Source: Brienomyrus brachyistius
Taxonomy: Eukaryota; Chordata; Actinopteri; Osteoglossiformes; Mormyridae
NCBI RefSeq assembly: GCF_023856365.1
Contig: NC_064554.1
Coordinates: forward strand, 7,865,001 to 7,929,000
Length of the DNA: 64,000 bases
Direction of reading: 5' to 3'
The translations under genes were made by a program, and so were the position numbers. Of this stretch, positions 1-12,545 are shown one piece after another. Below the pieces are notes generated by a model. The model saw only the letters and a list, made by a program, of their open reading frames with translations. It was not told the DNA's origin and did no database searches. The stretch's first letter is position 1. Every line of letters begins with the position of its first letter.

Positions 1-2277
1 TTCCTGGCAGTCAAGTTATTGATTTCCATTGGATTACACCGGTTTGATTGACATGAAACTCCTGCCATTTCCTCACACTCATGCATGTGAACGTGCAGAA
101 GGTACGCCATTCGCTTGCTATAATCACAATCGTTAATTAAACTTAAAGTGATTACAGAATAATCAATATAAAACTATAATACTGGTCCCCTTGTAGCCAA
201 TTGCAGACAAAGCCTTCACATCAGGGTTGGTAACCAATTGTAAATTTATGGGCAGCCTGTATTAAATTCACCCTGCCCGTAAACCAATAAATAAATAAAC
301 AATGTCAGTAAAAAACAGACTGTCTTGTTAGTAAAATCACAAATTTACAGTTGGAAACCCTGCTTCACATAAAGCCTAGCAGTGCTGGCCACATTCATTA
401 AAGGTGCTGTATGGAAGACAAGACAAGCGGAAATAAAAACTAGTGCAAAACCAAGCTTCTGGGATGTTAAACAGGACAGTAGAAATTTGATCTCTGACTG
501 GACGTCTTCCAGAATTGGGAATATGTGCAGATAGTCTCTAGCAGGACTGAACTGCTGCTTGTACAGACATAAGGTCTGCTTATCCTGGAATCTCCCTGTT
601 TAGCAGGATGTGATAGATATGATAGTTTTTTGAATATTGCGCACGCATCCACGGCATTAACTCACATCCTCATCACATTTGCTAAGTCCATGAGGAGTTT
701 CTGTGCAAGATGTCATGTAAAGAGAAGCAAAGTGTGGAATGCAAATATTGTAAAGCATCGATAATTGTGCTCGCTGACAACTTCCAATTTCTATCGACAT
801 TTTGGAAGGAAACATAAAGGCAGGTATGTAGACTAATGCTAGTTAACTTGTCGATAGCTAAGTGAATTTTGACTTTGCTTATTCAGTGTTGTGTGAAAAA
901 TTAATCCTAATGAGAAATCTTAAGAAGTAAAATGCACTGTCAAATAGTTCAGCACTTACGCTGAAGTGGATTGGTGAATCCTTTTTTGAGGCAGTTCTGT
1001 CAAGGGACCTTGTAAAGAGTTGTTCAGGGGCAGGGAACTATCTTGATGATTGATGTCTCTGTTTCTGTTTCAACCAAGAATGTTCTGTAAATAGTTTGTC
1101 TTGGGTCAAGAAATGGACAGTTTGAGTCCTTCAAACTGCCTTCAGGTGTTTGCCTGGTGCTCCCCTCAGAAACCTACACCTGGATAGGCCCTTCGGTCAG
1201 CTGTGAGTTTGTTTGAGAAGTCTGTAAAACTCAGTCATCAAAGAGCTAATGTGTTTTCCCATCAATTAGCGCCACATCATCAATGGTGTGAATAGAGGTA
1301 CCCCCCCCCCCCCATTGCTTTGATCAGTCCCCACAATGGCATTACTCACCATCTGTTTGGCCACCTTGCCAATTGAACAGCGGCACATTGACAATGGGTC
1401 AAACAAGGGGTTTTTGATCAAGATCAAATGCTAATATGAAATGCTGTGCCCCCCTGGAAGCATTTTGGAGGTTGACACACAAATTGTGCAGTTATTACAG
1501 CCTAGGTTGAGTCAAAGATGGTGTTTGGCAGGGAAGAAATGTAAGTTTGGAGCCGACCGATTTCCCGAGTTGATTGATCTTTTAAAAGCCTCCAATTACC
1601 TGCTCAGAGATTTAGTTTTGTGCAGCTGTCATGCGAAATTAATCTATTTTTCTCAAAGGCACCAAAGTTTTTAAGAAGACTAGAATGGGATGATTGGCTG
1701 TCACCATCCTGGCCTTTCTGGCTTCTCCTTCTTTGACAGCTTTGTGCCTTGATCACAGCACTCTTGCTCAGTCTTGCTCATGTTTAATAGAAGGAGCTAG
1801 GATAATTTCACAGTCCATTATATGCATTGTTTTTGGTTTGTGTTAATTACTAGTTATAGATAGGCTCTTTGGGAACGGCGGATGCATTAGCATTTGGATG
1901 CCAGACCGCATTGGTAAAATGAAGCTTTAAGATTGTCGTTTCAGTACTAAAGCACTTCATTCATGTATCTTTTCGTATGTTTTGTATTAGGTGTAACCAA
2001 GGGTCAGTTGCTCTGCTAACATTCGTCCACCTGTCCATACACCCGTCCATCTTCCCAGATTTATGGGAGGCCTGTCCCTAGGAAGTCCATCTGTTGTGAT
2101 AGGATAAAACCTTTTCCATGTATTGTATAAAGAAACGTTTTGCACAAAATACATTTTGTTCATTTTGTCAGAACTGGCTGTGCTTGTCCACTGCAGAGCC
2201 TCATTACCGGGCAAATAGTTCCATGCGAAAATCTTTCTGGCGGGCACATTGATTATGCTCTCCATGAACTCAGTGGG

Positions 2278-2316
2278 AACTTCAAAAAGGCACAGGAAAG
2301 AGGCCTTTTTGAAGTT
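2278..2316. repeat. Short perfect hairpin
   Basis: AACTTCAAAAAGGC and GCCTTTTTGAAGTT are perfect 14-bp inverted copies around an 11-bp loop. Its role is unknown. Confidence 0.5.
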
Positions 2317-4912
2317 TGTGTGGGAGTTGAAGCACTTGGTTGTTGATTATCTCGATATAGTAGCGTGAAATTTTAGGTTGCATTGTTTCCCTTTGAAGTG
2401 CAGTTATGGTTACATCTGTTCTTTTCAGTGTAAGACACTTGTCCAACCAACGGTGAATGTAATTGGTCATTTTAGTATGAAGTAAGGTGTAATACAAGTA
2501 TCCAGCAGATAATTAAGAAAACCATATACATTCAAAGAGAATGAGATTTGTTGAGATTAGTTTGAAAGGGATTGATCTGGGGCCCACTTACCCAGTGAAA
2601 ACCACATTTATTAAGGTTCTTATTAGTTGATGTTATAATTGCAAATTGCCTGTCCTCACCCAAGTACCCAGAGCCGCTCATGTACCAGTTTATAAATGTC
2701 ACCTTCTGCTGTCACCCGTCTCCTTGTGCACTGTGATTGTAGTACTTCTGCTTGCTAATGGCTAATAGTAGGCATTATGAATTAGCAAGGAGCATAATGA
2801 GGCTTCTTCGTAAGTCTCCTGTACACATGATGGGGCTCGCCGACCAGTTAAATGGGAAACACAGGAGGGAACACAATTAACTCTCATTCACTAGGGTGCT
2901 TGCTTCTGGGTAGCAACTTATATTCCATAGCCAACTTCAAAACAGCAGCTCTCAATTTAGCGTTAGCATTTTTTTCAGGTGACACGGATGCCAAGCTTGT
3001 GATTTTGTGTTCAGTGTTCATTGTGTGAAAATTCATCCGCTACAAGGATGGAAGACCTTCATACCCCTGAAGGCAGAACATTTGATTTTTTTTTGTATGG
3101 TGGAAAGCTATTCTGAGCTCCTTTAGTCTGATGCGCCAAAGTGCATGTTCTGCAGTGAGTGCTCTCCATTGTGTGCCCCTGACTGACGACCGCAGTGTGC
3201 ATCCAGGGCAGTGTTTTTCTTGCTACCCCCTTCTCTCATATTCATCGTGCCCTGCAGTGTGCCTGGGGAGCAAAGACAGCAGATACTTTGGACAACGATG
3301 GAGGTCCTAGTAAATGGGACCAGAGCACCACTCTCGGGCTGCTGCAGTCTCCACCCATCTTCATTTCGCCAGGCAGCGAATCAGAGGGTGACGCTTTCAT
3401 TTTGAGGTGGCCCTCATCAATGCACAGCAAGTCAGGGGGCCTGGCAGGGGGCCTGTTTATCACCCCAATGTATCCTGAACCCTGAGCTTGCCACTCCACC
3501 ATAATGCTCAACTCTCTTCTCAGTTAGTTTCGCAAAATGCTAATTGAATAAAGAATACATACCTGAGTTGGTAAGTCTTGCTTTTCTCCTGGGAAATTCC
3601 AGGTCTACTTGGCTCTTCAGCATTGCTCAGGGGTCTAATGCTCACCCCGACTCTCAGGGGTTCCAGTGGCCTGGGTGAGCGAATTGGCAGGAGCCTGACA
3701 ACAGGCTGTCTAATGGTTTCTGGTTGCCTATTATTTACTATGTATTTGTCAGCCAATGTGATGCTTTCTTTGTCATTGTTTGTCTTCAATCAGGTGTGAC
3801 AGTAGCATGACAGAGCTGAGTGTTTTTTGTATAAACGTTACTCAAGTGAACGCCATGCTGATATATAAAAAAAGTATTTGTTTCCAGAGACTTGAGAACA
3901 AAATAAAATGCCTTTTTCTGTTTTGTAGGGATCAAAAGGGAACATATGCAGTGAGCTTGTCTAACTGGAGAGTAAATTTCGCTGGGGAACAAAAAAAACA
4001 TGGAGGAATGAAAGACTGAGTTTGTGCGTTGATCATCCTGGGGGAATGCTTTGGCGAAGAAAGAGCACATCCAGGCATTTGTATTTCTCCATACAAAAGA
4101 GACGAGTAGCTGGGTATTTTAGTCAATTCAACAGCCTTTGAAAGGTTTTTGAATCTTAGTTCAAACAAGCACAGCTAGTCAGAAGTAACAGCAGCGGAAC
4201 GGAGAGGAATCTGTTACGTTCTGCAGGGGGGTAGGTGTGTAATCACAGGGCTCCATGGCATCCTGGGCACCATCCAGTATAGTGAGAGGCTACCGGAGAT
4301 AATCCCACTCGCTTTCTTTGTAGACATTTTCATGGGGGATGAGTGAGGAAAAAGGCGCTTGACACTGTCAGAGATAAGAGGCGGCAGTCTTGCGTGTAAG
4401 ACAACAGCAGTGAGAGGCACATCTTTCTGAACTTCTGCAGTCGTCTGTCCTCTGAGCACCGTGTCCTTCAGATTCTCTTTACATGTCTGTGCTAAAATCA
4501 TGGCTAACTGGACGGCTTAACCTCTTTAGCCCCACAGTGGTCCACTTATGGTGAAAAGGTAGCAAATGACAGCAGCTGTAAGATTACCTTCAATGTGTGA
4601 CATTGGGGGTCTTCTCGGATTGGCTCGCATTTGGCCAACTAGACAGGTACATGGTTTGCCTTGTTTAGCCGGACGTTCCCTGTGTTACTGCTTCAGGCCC
4701 TCATGGCTCAGAGGGACGCAGGATAAGCTGTGTTGAGGCACAGCTGACATCGGCTCTCGCTTTGACGGCCTTCATACCACGGAGAAAGATTCAGGAAGGC
4801 GCACGGCAAGACTCCTCATATTTCACTTGTGATTGGCCATATAATTTCTATATTTTAAAAACTGTAAAATAAAAACATGTGTGCACTGGTGCCCAACCAA
4901 AGCCTCTGATTG

Positions 4913-4934
4913 CCCCCCCCCCCCCCCCCCCCCC
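4913..4934. repeat. Poly-C tract, 22 bp
   Basis: The longest of nine C or G runs of 12 or more in the window. Confidence 0.95.
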
Positions 4935-6963
4935 AAATCAAGCCAGCCAATCGCCAAGCCTGATCTCAGTGGAGCGAAAACCACTGCAGAGAGCCTTTCC
5001 TGGAAAGAACAGAGGATGTGCAGGAAGGTGCAGAGGATGAAATCTAATATTGTGTGGTACCTCCTTTTAAAGTCTGACACCCTCAGGGATCTTGGGATCA
5101 GGAACTTGTATTCAGTTAATGGAATTAGCTTTTGTTGGAAAAATTGTTGAAGGCTCAGGAGGACTGTGATTAGCTATTGTGGTTTGTAATTTCTAAGCCT
5201 TTACAATAGATAAAAGGACTCACAGGCTAAACCCTTTGATGGCTAGTGTGAGCTTCATGACCCCTGTAATGTAAGTCTGTTTGCAACGGATGTGTTATTT
5301 AACATGCGAGGCAACGGATTTTCCGTGATTGCCTATACACTTCGGAGACCCCGTCAACATTTACTGTCTGGTAGCTAATCATTCCCGACCACCAAAGCTA
5401 AGAGTTTTAGCAGGCAGACTAAAATAGGCAGTAGTACCCTGATCGTAAGGTGCCCAGTCGTTCGTGTTGTAAAGGCGCTCATTTTTGTGCGTGCTAACAT
5501 TTGCGAACAATGCTGTTATTTTGGTAAGTCATCTTGGTGCTACATGGTGTTTTTTATTCAACAAAAGATTATATTTCTGAATAATGTCTCCTTCCATAAA
5601 AATTCTAATAAAAGTACCAAAATGAATGCACTTGCAGCCATATTTACAGAGTTGTCTGCCATTAAGGAATTGTATCTGCTTGGGTCGGAAAATAATTTTG
5701 CACTGAAAAGATTTTTTTTTTTCCGAATTTTTTTTTTTTACGGAATTTCTCGAGTAGTATTGTGTCAGTGACTTTAGCTAGCTGCTGTAATATGAGCTGC
5801 TTTGTGGTCTGAATGCCTGCTAAAAAAAGGTGAGCAGAATGCGTAAGGAGGTGGTGGCAAGGAGCTGTGAAAATGTGTAATATAATTCCCTCCACGCGAT
5901 AAGGATCGGGATTTTTTTCCACATCGTCCTTCAAGGGCTTTCCAGGCACCCTTGACATCAGGGGATCTGCTTGTCAGAGCCACCCAGACACATCACCAAG
6001 GCCAAGGCCACTCGCTCAGACGAGTGTTCAAAACGGGCCAAAGATGAGGCGACAGCCGACGGCAGACGGAGCCAAGGTGCTTTGTGATGAAAGGCCTATG
6101 AAAATGGATGGACTAGGCTGCCAGCGTCAGCTAGAACCAGTTTGGCTGGCCATGAATTTAGAATGAAAAAAAGCTTTTATAGAGACTGAAGCTTCATGAA
6201 ACATATAACTAACCATTGCAGTAAAATGTAGAAATGAATGGTAATCTGACACCTTGTCAGCTGATTTGTCTCTTTTTTTGAAACGGGTCAACCACTTTAT
6301 TTGACGCCCTTCCTAATGTTCTAGCCCTAAAGCAACATCGAACAACAGAGGCACTTGCTGACATAGAACAGTTTAAGCTAACAATGTTGTAAATGGATAT
6401 TGAATGAAAGCCATGGGAAAATGGAGCAGAGGAAGCAAAACTGTATAGTTTGATACAGCACAAAAAAAAAAAAAACGTTGGGGGGTCCAAGGTCACAGTT
6501 AGATTCACATGGATATGAATAATCTAAATTCAAATCAAAGTGAAATCCCAGTGGTCATGAATATGGACCATAAAACCTTGCTTGGGTGTGTAATGGTTTG
6601 GTTCCGTTTGATTAACCTCTTTGCAATGACGTGTTTCCCGTTTAGGAATAGAAGGACAGACATGCCAGGTGATTAGGAGCTACCGATCAGGGGAGTTAGT
6701 TTCCAAAAACAGCGAGGCCCTTTTAGAAACTAACATACCAAATCACAGCAGGAGCCCGACACAATACACGAGACTGACCCATATTTTGTAAACGATTAAC
6801 TATTTTTATTTCTCCACATTTGCTGCTAGTTTCTCAGCGTAGACACAGAAGACTGTGAACTATTCATAGTCAGCCTCTGCATCCCTTCGGGTCCCCGCAG
6901 AAAATGTTTTTCCTCTCTGTTCCTCTCTGCTATTTTTTGCTACCTCTGAAATCTCATTGGGAA

Positions 6964-6984
6964 GGGGGGGGGGGGGGGGGGGGG
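6964..6984. repeat. Poly-G tract, 21 bp
   Basis: Uninterrupted G run, capable of four-stranded folding. Confidence 0.95.
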
Positions 6985-7562
6985 CTATAATCGTGTGGAT
7001 TTTATGCCCTGCTGTGATGCACAGTACAGTATAACAGATCCTAATTACTCATCTTATTTCTTCTTGCTCCATTCCCATTGCTTCATATGATATAAATATG
7101 ATCACATATTTAACTTGAGGCTACAAAACTCAATAGACTGTTCCTGGTGGAAAAGGGTACTTTTTCTGTTTATACCCTGTCTAATCCTATTGAGAATGGT
7201 CACTCTTTGGTGAAGTCAAGATATATTTTCAATTACAACATCTCAGTTCCGTTGTTCTCATTCCATTCTAGCAAGCAGCCATTACATGTCGTCATATTAA
7301 AAATAATATCATTCAGTGATCATTCATGACAACCAGGGAGCAATGGAATGATGTTTCTTGAAGACTGTGTTTTCACTAAGGATAGATCCAGAGATGTTAA
7401 CACACGTATCTTTTGCAGGATTTGGTGTCTTCATGATCATGTGAGAAAATGCACAGTAGCAGTAACTATGGGTGGCTGTGTGACTTGAACTGATGCTCAT
7501 ATAGCGATTAGGCAAATTCACCAGTTAAATTCACATCGAAAGTGACATGGTGATTAGAATCA

Positions 7563-7967
7563 CTACTGATTTACAATGTTCTGAAATATAAACTGTAAAA
7601 CCTGCTGGAGTATGGTCTCTTCAGAGTGGGCCTTGGACTGGATCCAGACGTGGGCCTCAGCGGGCGGCCGGATCGGCATGCGATCTCCGTATGTTTGTGG
7701 AAGCCGTGCCAGCAGTTTCGTGCAGCGTAGCAGAAGAGGCATCCAGGATTTCAGACACGTCGGGCCGCACTGCCAGAACCTCCTGATTCTTTGTGCCATG
7801 CAGTGTAATTGTGCTGCACAGCACTGTCTGGGTAGCGATCCACTTAGAGGTGGTGACGGCAAAGGGTTGGATTTCTGAAACTTCTGCCTCGTCCTGTGAT
7901 TCTCCATAAGGTGGAGAAAAATGAAGAACGTCAGGTCTGATGATGTGTCGCCCCACTTTAATTGCAT
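7563..7967 (-). CDS. Unassigned open region, possible exon or pseudogene
   Basis: A 134-codon frame on the minus strand overlaps a 99-codon frame (7657-7956) in another register and an 88-codon frame on the plus strand. The 99-codon frame reads like ordinary protein (FSPPYGESQDEAEVSEIQPF, TSKWIATQTV, RPDVSEILDASSATLHETAG). The interval is more GC- and CpG-rich than its surroundings, which both keeps frames open by chance and is typical of exons. There is no convincing splice acceptor upstream, and only a weak donor-like CAG-GTTTTA near 7604. No family is recognised. Confidence 0.2.
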   Translation of the reverse strand: MQLKWGDTSSDLTFFIFLHLMENHRTRQKFQKSNPLPSPPLSGSLPRQCCAAQLHCMAQRIRRFWQCGPTCLKSWMPLLLRCTKLLARLPQTYGDRMPIRPPAEAHVWIQSKAHSEETILQQVLQFIFQNIVNQ

Positions 7968-9890
7968 TAGGCTAATGTTAGATTAAACTATGTTTTAATT
8001 TTCATATCCTGGAACATTTTAAAGGTCACCCATAGCTGTTGCATAACTCCGTTCCCAGATTAAATCTTCACATCAGTCGTGCTTATGGTCTTTAATCCAA
8101 AACAATTATACCGGCTTTCATAAAATGACTTTCATTGTATCTTGTTCGAACAATCTTTTTGAAATCTTATAGAAAGAGAGCAATTAGCAATTAGATATAT
8201 ACTGGAGGATTAAAGCATAGCATTAGATTATATGCTTATAAATGCGTAAATCTGAAGATGAATAATAATTAGTAAGGTATGTAGGTCATTACAGAATCAA
8301 TTAAACCTCAGAAGTCGCTGGGTGGCTCTGACAGGTGAAGCAAGGAATCAGGGTCACATGAATTGTTACGATGCGTAAGTTTGGATAAACGTATAATTCT
8401 CTTGCAGTTTCTGCGTAATTATTTTTCCTACAATTCCTCTCTTCGTGGCGTGATGCTGTTTTCCTGTTTTATTGTTTCTGTGTCTTGTGAGGAAACCTCT
8501 CTTCATTTGTCAGTTTGCTCTGCTCAGCCAGCAATTAAAATTGTGACCTCTTTGCAGTTAAGCTTCAAATCTTGAAGTTTTTCGGAATTTTATTGGAAGG
8601 CAAAAAGACTCGGAATTGTCCGGTTGTATGTGTGCTTTCCTTACTTTTTAAACACCACTCATACACTGAGCTGTCACATCCATTGAAAAATTCAGCTCTC
8701 ATGACTCCTCCTAAGACATTAAATAAAAGAAACTGCACTTTCATGTAATGACCTCTGAAAATGTCAATAACCACTTTGTCTTGCTCGGAATCGCAAATCC
8801 TGAAAAGTTCTCATGGAACTCCTCCTGTGAGATGGTTCTGCTTGGAAACACACATTATCCATATAACGTGAAGCAGCTTTTGTCCTGCCAGGAGTTGAAT
8901 TTAACAAAATAATTATAAAAGCTTAAAATTCTTTTTAAATATCTTGAGTGGTTTGTCATTATGTTAATGTGAACAAGCTGAAGGCGTGTTTATGGATGAT
9001 CTGCATTGGTGGAATTTTCTCTGTGTTCCAACAGAAAATCACTGTTATTATTATTTTTTGTTGCTTTTCTGCAAACTTTGAAAATTTTGAGCAGCAAGGC
9101 TGCCAGCAAGTACTATTTTACTATGGATTAATCTGTCAACTACTTTACCGATTGGTCGATTAATATAAACAATTAATCTTCTTCCAAAAAAATCATATAG
9201 ACCGTTTAAGTTGATTTTATTTGACAACAAACATCTGTATGTTATTGCAGGGCTTTACATAATGGACGCCGGCTTTTCTGCAGTAATCGGAAATTATTTT
9301 TGCCCACAACTGAATAAGCAGATTAGTAATATGACTAAAATATTAATAAGATATATGTATTGTGAGGCCCAAAAGTTATTAATCCGTATAAATTCGGCGT
9401 ATCCTTGTGCGTATTAAATTTGGTTAGCGGAGTACGCCACATGTGACAGTTTTGGTAAATTATTGCCATACGCACGGAAGTCAAGAAAAGGACAGCAAAG
9501 CAACCGCATCTTTTAAAAGCGGAAATATTGTAGTTAAAGGTGCTGATTTTTGCTGATTAAAGTCTTATACGGTTTTCTTTTCTTGTGAATGTACTTTTCA
9601 TTTTTATTTCCCTTCAAAAATATTTTGATCATGTTGAAGCAAATAGTAACAGTTGGATTGCACAACGATGGAACATGAAAGTATTGCGAGGGAACGTAGA
9701 AGTATTTTTAAAAATATATGGATCATGGTACATATTTGTCCAATAAAACCTTCCAAACAAGTACCACATCGCATGTGATGGCGTGTAACATTGCAATCAT
9801 CGAAATGATGAAAAAATGTTTCTGTGAACAATATATTTTGCGACACCTCAAAACAAACGATCATAATAACGACATACGTTTAGTCATCCG
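7968..9890. other. No gene seen
   Basis: AT-rich DNA. CGATTGGTCGATTAATATAA near 9148 looks like a scrap of a hAT-type tip. Nothing else recognisable. Confidence 0.6.
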
Positions 9891-9903
9891 ATATATATAT
9901 ATA

Positions 9904-9975
<72 letters not shown>
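9891..9975. repeat. Compound TA/TG/TA/CA microsatellite
   Basis: (AT)n then GTGTGTGTGT, a longer (AT)n and (AC)n in series. The TG and CA arms around a TA core are self-complementary. Small frames of ICV or HTHT repeats here are artefacts. Confidence 0.95.
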
Positions 9976-9976
<1 letters not shown>

Positions 9977-11401
9977 CGTCGTATCGTACAGCTCTGCTCT
10001 AGTTTTGCTTATTTGCTTGGTTTTGCTACTTCTGAATAGATGCCCATGTACTGTAGTAATGCCACCGAACGTGGCACAGCGTAAAACCACCTTTTTCTTT
10101 TGTGATAATGTAAACTATTTCCATAATTATCTAGTGATATTAAAGGAAAATATTTCTTATAATGAACTGAAACGTCTTAGACGCATAATGGTAATTTCAA
10201 ATAAAAAAGATACGTCGATTTTAAATATTGATGTCGATTCATTTTCAGACTAATTGCGGCGGGCTGTCTGTGCCCATGTTTATAATGAAGCGTTCACAAA
10301 AAAAGTCAGAGTATTGATGCAATATATCAACAGTATGTCCCTGAATTCAAAAATATAACTGCTTCCTATGCTTGTTTTTTTTTTTTTACTCCATGATAAA
10401 TGCTATATATTTTAATGGAGACTAAATTAAAATACTAATATGTTCCCATGGTATCTACATCTTTGTGCTCATCTAAAACATTGTGCTCCAAACCGGGTTT
10501 TGCACACAATTGCATGCGGAATGAGCATAGATACAGTAGGTGGCAATCGTGGCAGGATACAGTAAACCATTGAGGACTGAATGCAGCACAACAGAAATGC
10601 ATCTTGTGTCATTAACGTTTTGAGGTGATGAGAGTTTGCAGTCTTTCTGTTAACATAGGCTCTGTCCACTATGTAAAGGCAATAGCTCTCTAATGATAAT
10701 TCTGTGATTTTGCTTGCTTCCCGATATTCCCAATGGACTTATCAGTTTTTCCAAAGGGGGTTTTATACCGTAGGATGAGACAGGAAAAACAAAAGGCGAT
10801 TTTCCATGTTTTACCATGTCAATGCAAAGCCATCCAGTGCTGTTCTTTGGGAACGCTTTGGATGTACCATGCATTTTTAATTAGTATTTACATAAAGACA
10901 TAATTGCTACTCATGATTATCTTTAACTGCCCTCCGTATGGCTCATTAAATTGAACCTATCATGTGTCCCCAAGTAGCTCATCTAAAAAGTGATTTGATT
11001 GGCCAAAGCAGAAATGGTTCTGTTGCAGAGCATCCTCAGCCACAGGGTGATTTCCTTGTACATAGTATGTCCAATGTAATGATCTCCCTGAGCAGTTTTC
11101 CTGATTGTGGCTATTACTTGATGTAGAGCTGGTAGGCATCAGGCCAGGGACAGTGGGAATGCTGTAGATAATGGAAAGCACTGTAGATGGAAGCTGGGTG
11201 TTTGCAGCCACCACCCAAGCAGCCTCTGAGGGCAACTTCTTCTTTGGACTGGGTCCATGCCTTGAAAGATCTCCATACTCAGCTCATGCTGCAAACACGC
11301 GGCTGAAACATCCTTATTGTGTGTTAGTCAGGCTGTTGCTGTTAATTCCCACGCCTCGGATATCCCCCTTATCCGCGTATGTTTTTAAGCGTTTCGGCTC
11401 C

Positions 11402-11404
<3 letters not shown>
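9976..11404. other. No gene seen
   Basis: AT-rich DNA between two CA microsatellites. No element or exon recognised. Confidence 0.6.

Positions 11405-11435
<31 letters not shown>
11405..11435. repeat. CA microsatellite
   Basis: About 15 uninterrupted AC units. Confidence 0.95.
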
Positions 11436-11540
11436 GCGGTCACATGATAGTTCTTTCAGCTGGAAGTCCAAAACCACATTTGGCATCTCAGAGATTGTGC
11501 TTTTGAAGCAACGTGCTGTGCTTTTTGGAAGAGTATCAGG

Positions 11541-11676
11541 AGCCTAGTGGGTAGACTTGTCGCCCCGGGCTGGAATCTGCTACCCTGCCCTGTGTGAGTG
11601 GAGTCTGCATGTTCCGTCCATGTTCCTGTGGGTTTGTTCCGGGTTCTCCCGTTTCCTCCTGCAGCCCAGGCATTTG
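11541..11676 (+). mobile_element. Decayed SINE remnant
   Basis: GTGTGAGTGGAGTCTGCATG and TCCTGTGGGTTTGTTCCGGG, followed by CCCGTTTCCTCCTGCAGCCC, match the central body of fish tRNA-derived SINEs. The sequence then runs into the 15-bp minisatellite at 11691 and the 3' part of the SINE is lost. Confidence 0.6.
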
Positions 11677-11690
11677 GCCCGCGTGACCTG

Positions 11691-11766
11691 TGCTTTGGGC
11701 CCCTGTGCTTTGGGCCCCTGTGCTTTGGGCCCCTGTGCTTTGGGCCCCTGTGCTTTGGGCCCCTCT
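11691..11766 (+). repeat. 15-bp minisatellite, about 5 units
   Basis: The unit CTGTGCTTTGGGCCC is repeated five times with almost no variation, directly downstream of a SINE remnant. Its 15-bp length keeps all frames open, which explains the repetitive small ORFs on both strands here. These are not genes. Confidence 0.9.
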
Positions 11767-12315
11767 TTTGTGTACATGTGTCTCTTTAAGTGCTCCGCTT
11801 TCTTCTGATGACTTCCAGTCATCATGACCTCAAATGCAATATTTTAATTACTTAGAACAGATGGATGATATAAGATATGTTTTATTACCCATTTGCACTG
11901 TACACTGGATTGCTGACTTGTTCACCCACATCCAGTTCTGAACAACTAGTATTATGCAAATAAACTAATAAAGAGACAATGGGCATTGGACATGTAATAG
12001 ACTGGTGAAAACTTAGATGCTAGAAATAGCATAATGGATGGGTTGTGTTTAGTGTTACTGGATGGAGGCACAGATGGTGGCAGGTTCTCTATCGGTGAGG
12101 GATGCGCTGATGCTTTCCGGCTGCTTTCAGCTGCAGTGGCACTTTTCTGCTGCCTCGTGTTGTTTCCTTTAGCGAGAGCAGTCGTGCATGTCTGCTCATT
12201 CACTATATACCCCTGCTTATAAAAACAATGAACGCTGTAATCTGGTGATATTTGCTTACCTCTCGGAGGCAGTACATTTTATATTGTTAGTCAGTTATAA
12301 TTGTTTATAAGTTCA

Positions 12316-12545
12316 TTAGGGGGGGGGCACCGTAGGTCAGTGAGTAGCAATGCTGCCTCTCTGCTCTGGGATCGCCAGGCTGACCGATGCCACCGGTCTG
12401 GAACGTGCGTCCCATTTGTGTCGCTTTTCTCTTGCTACTTCCTCACACAGTTCACAGACAGCTTGTTCCAGCGGCCCCAGATGCGGCACTGAGTGTTTGT
12501 GTCCATAAGATTGTGCCCCCCGTTGATGGTCGAGGTCACACCCTG
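12316..12545 (+). mobile_element. Probable decayed SINE
   Basis: The start GGGGGGGGCACCGTAGGTCA and AATGCTGCCTCTCTGCTCTG resemble the head of the local SINE family. The remainder drifts away from it. Older copy, tentative. Confidence 0.4.

Larger units (their letters stand above)
1..6960. other. No gene seen
   Basis: Unique-looking AT-rich DNA with frames under 100 codons and no recognisable protein. Holds the hairpin at 2278 and C runs at 1301 and 4913. A 3' splice-like TTTTGTAG at 3929 precedes an open frame, but no family fits. Confidence 0.6.

Noticed and set aside
4214..4501. 95-codon minus-strand frame
   Set aside because: It reads plausibly but matches no family and has no supporting signal.
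9903..10253. 116-codon plus-strand frame through the microsatellite
   Set aside because: The first third is translated TA/CA repeat and the rest is AT-rich with no recognisable family.
11557..11825. Repetitive ORFs on both strands with ALGPC or KAQGP repeats
   Set aside because: They are translations of a 15-bp minisatellite, which stays open in every frame.
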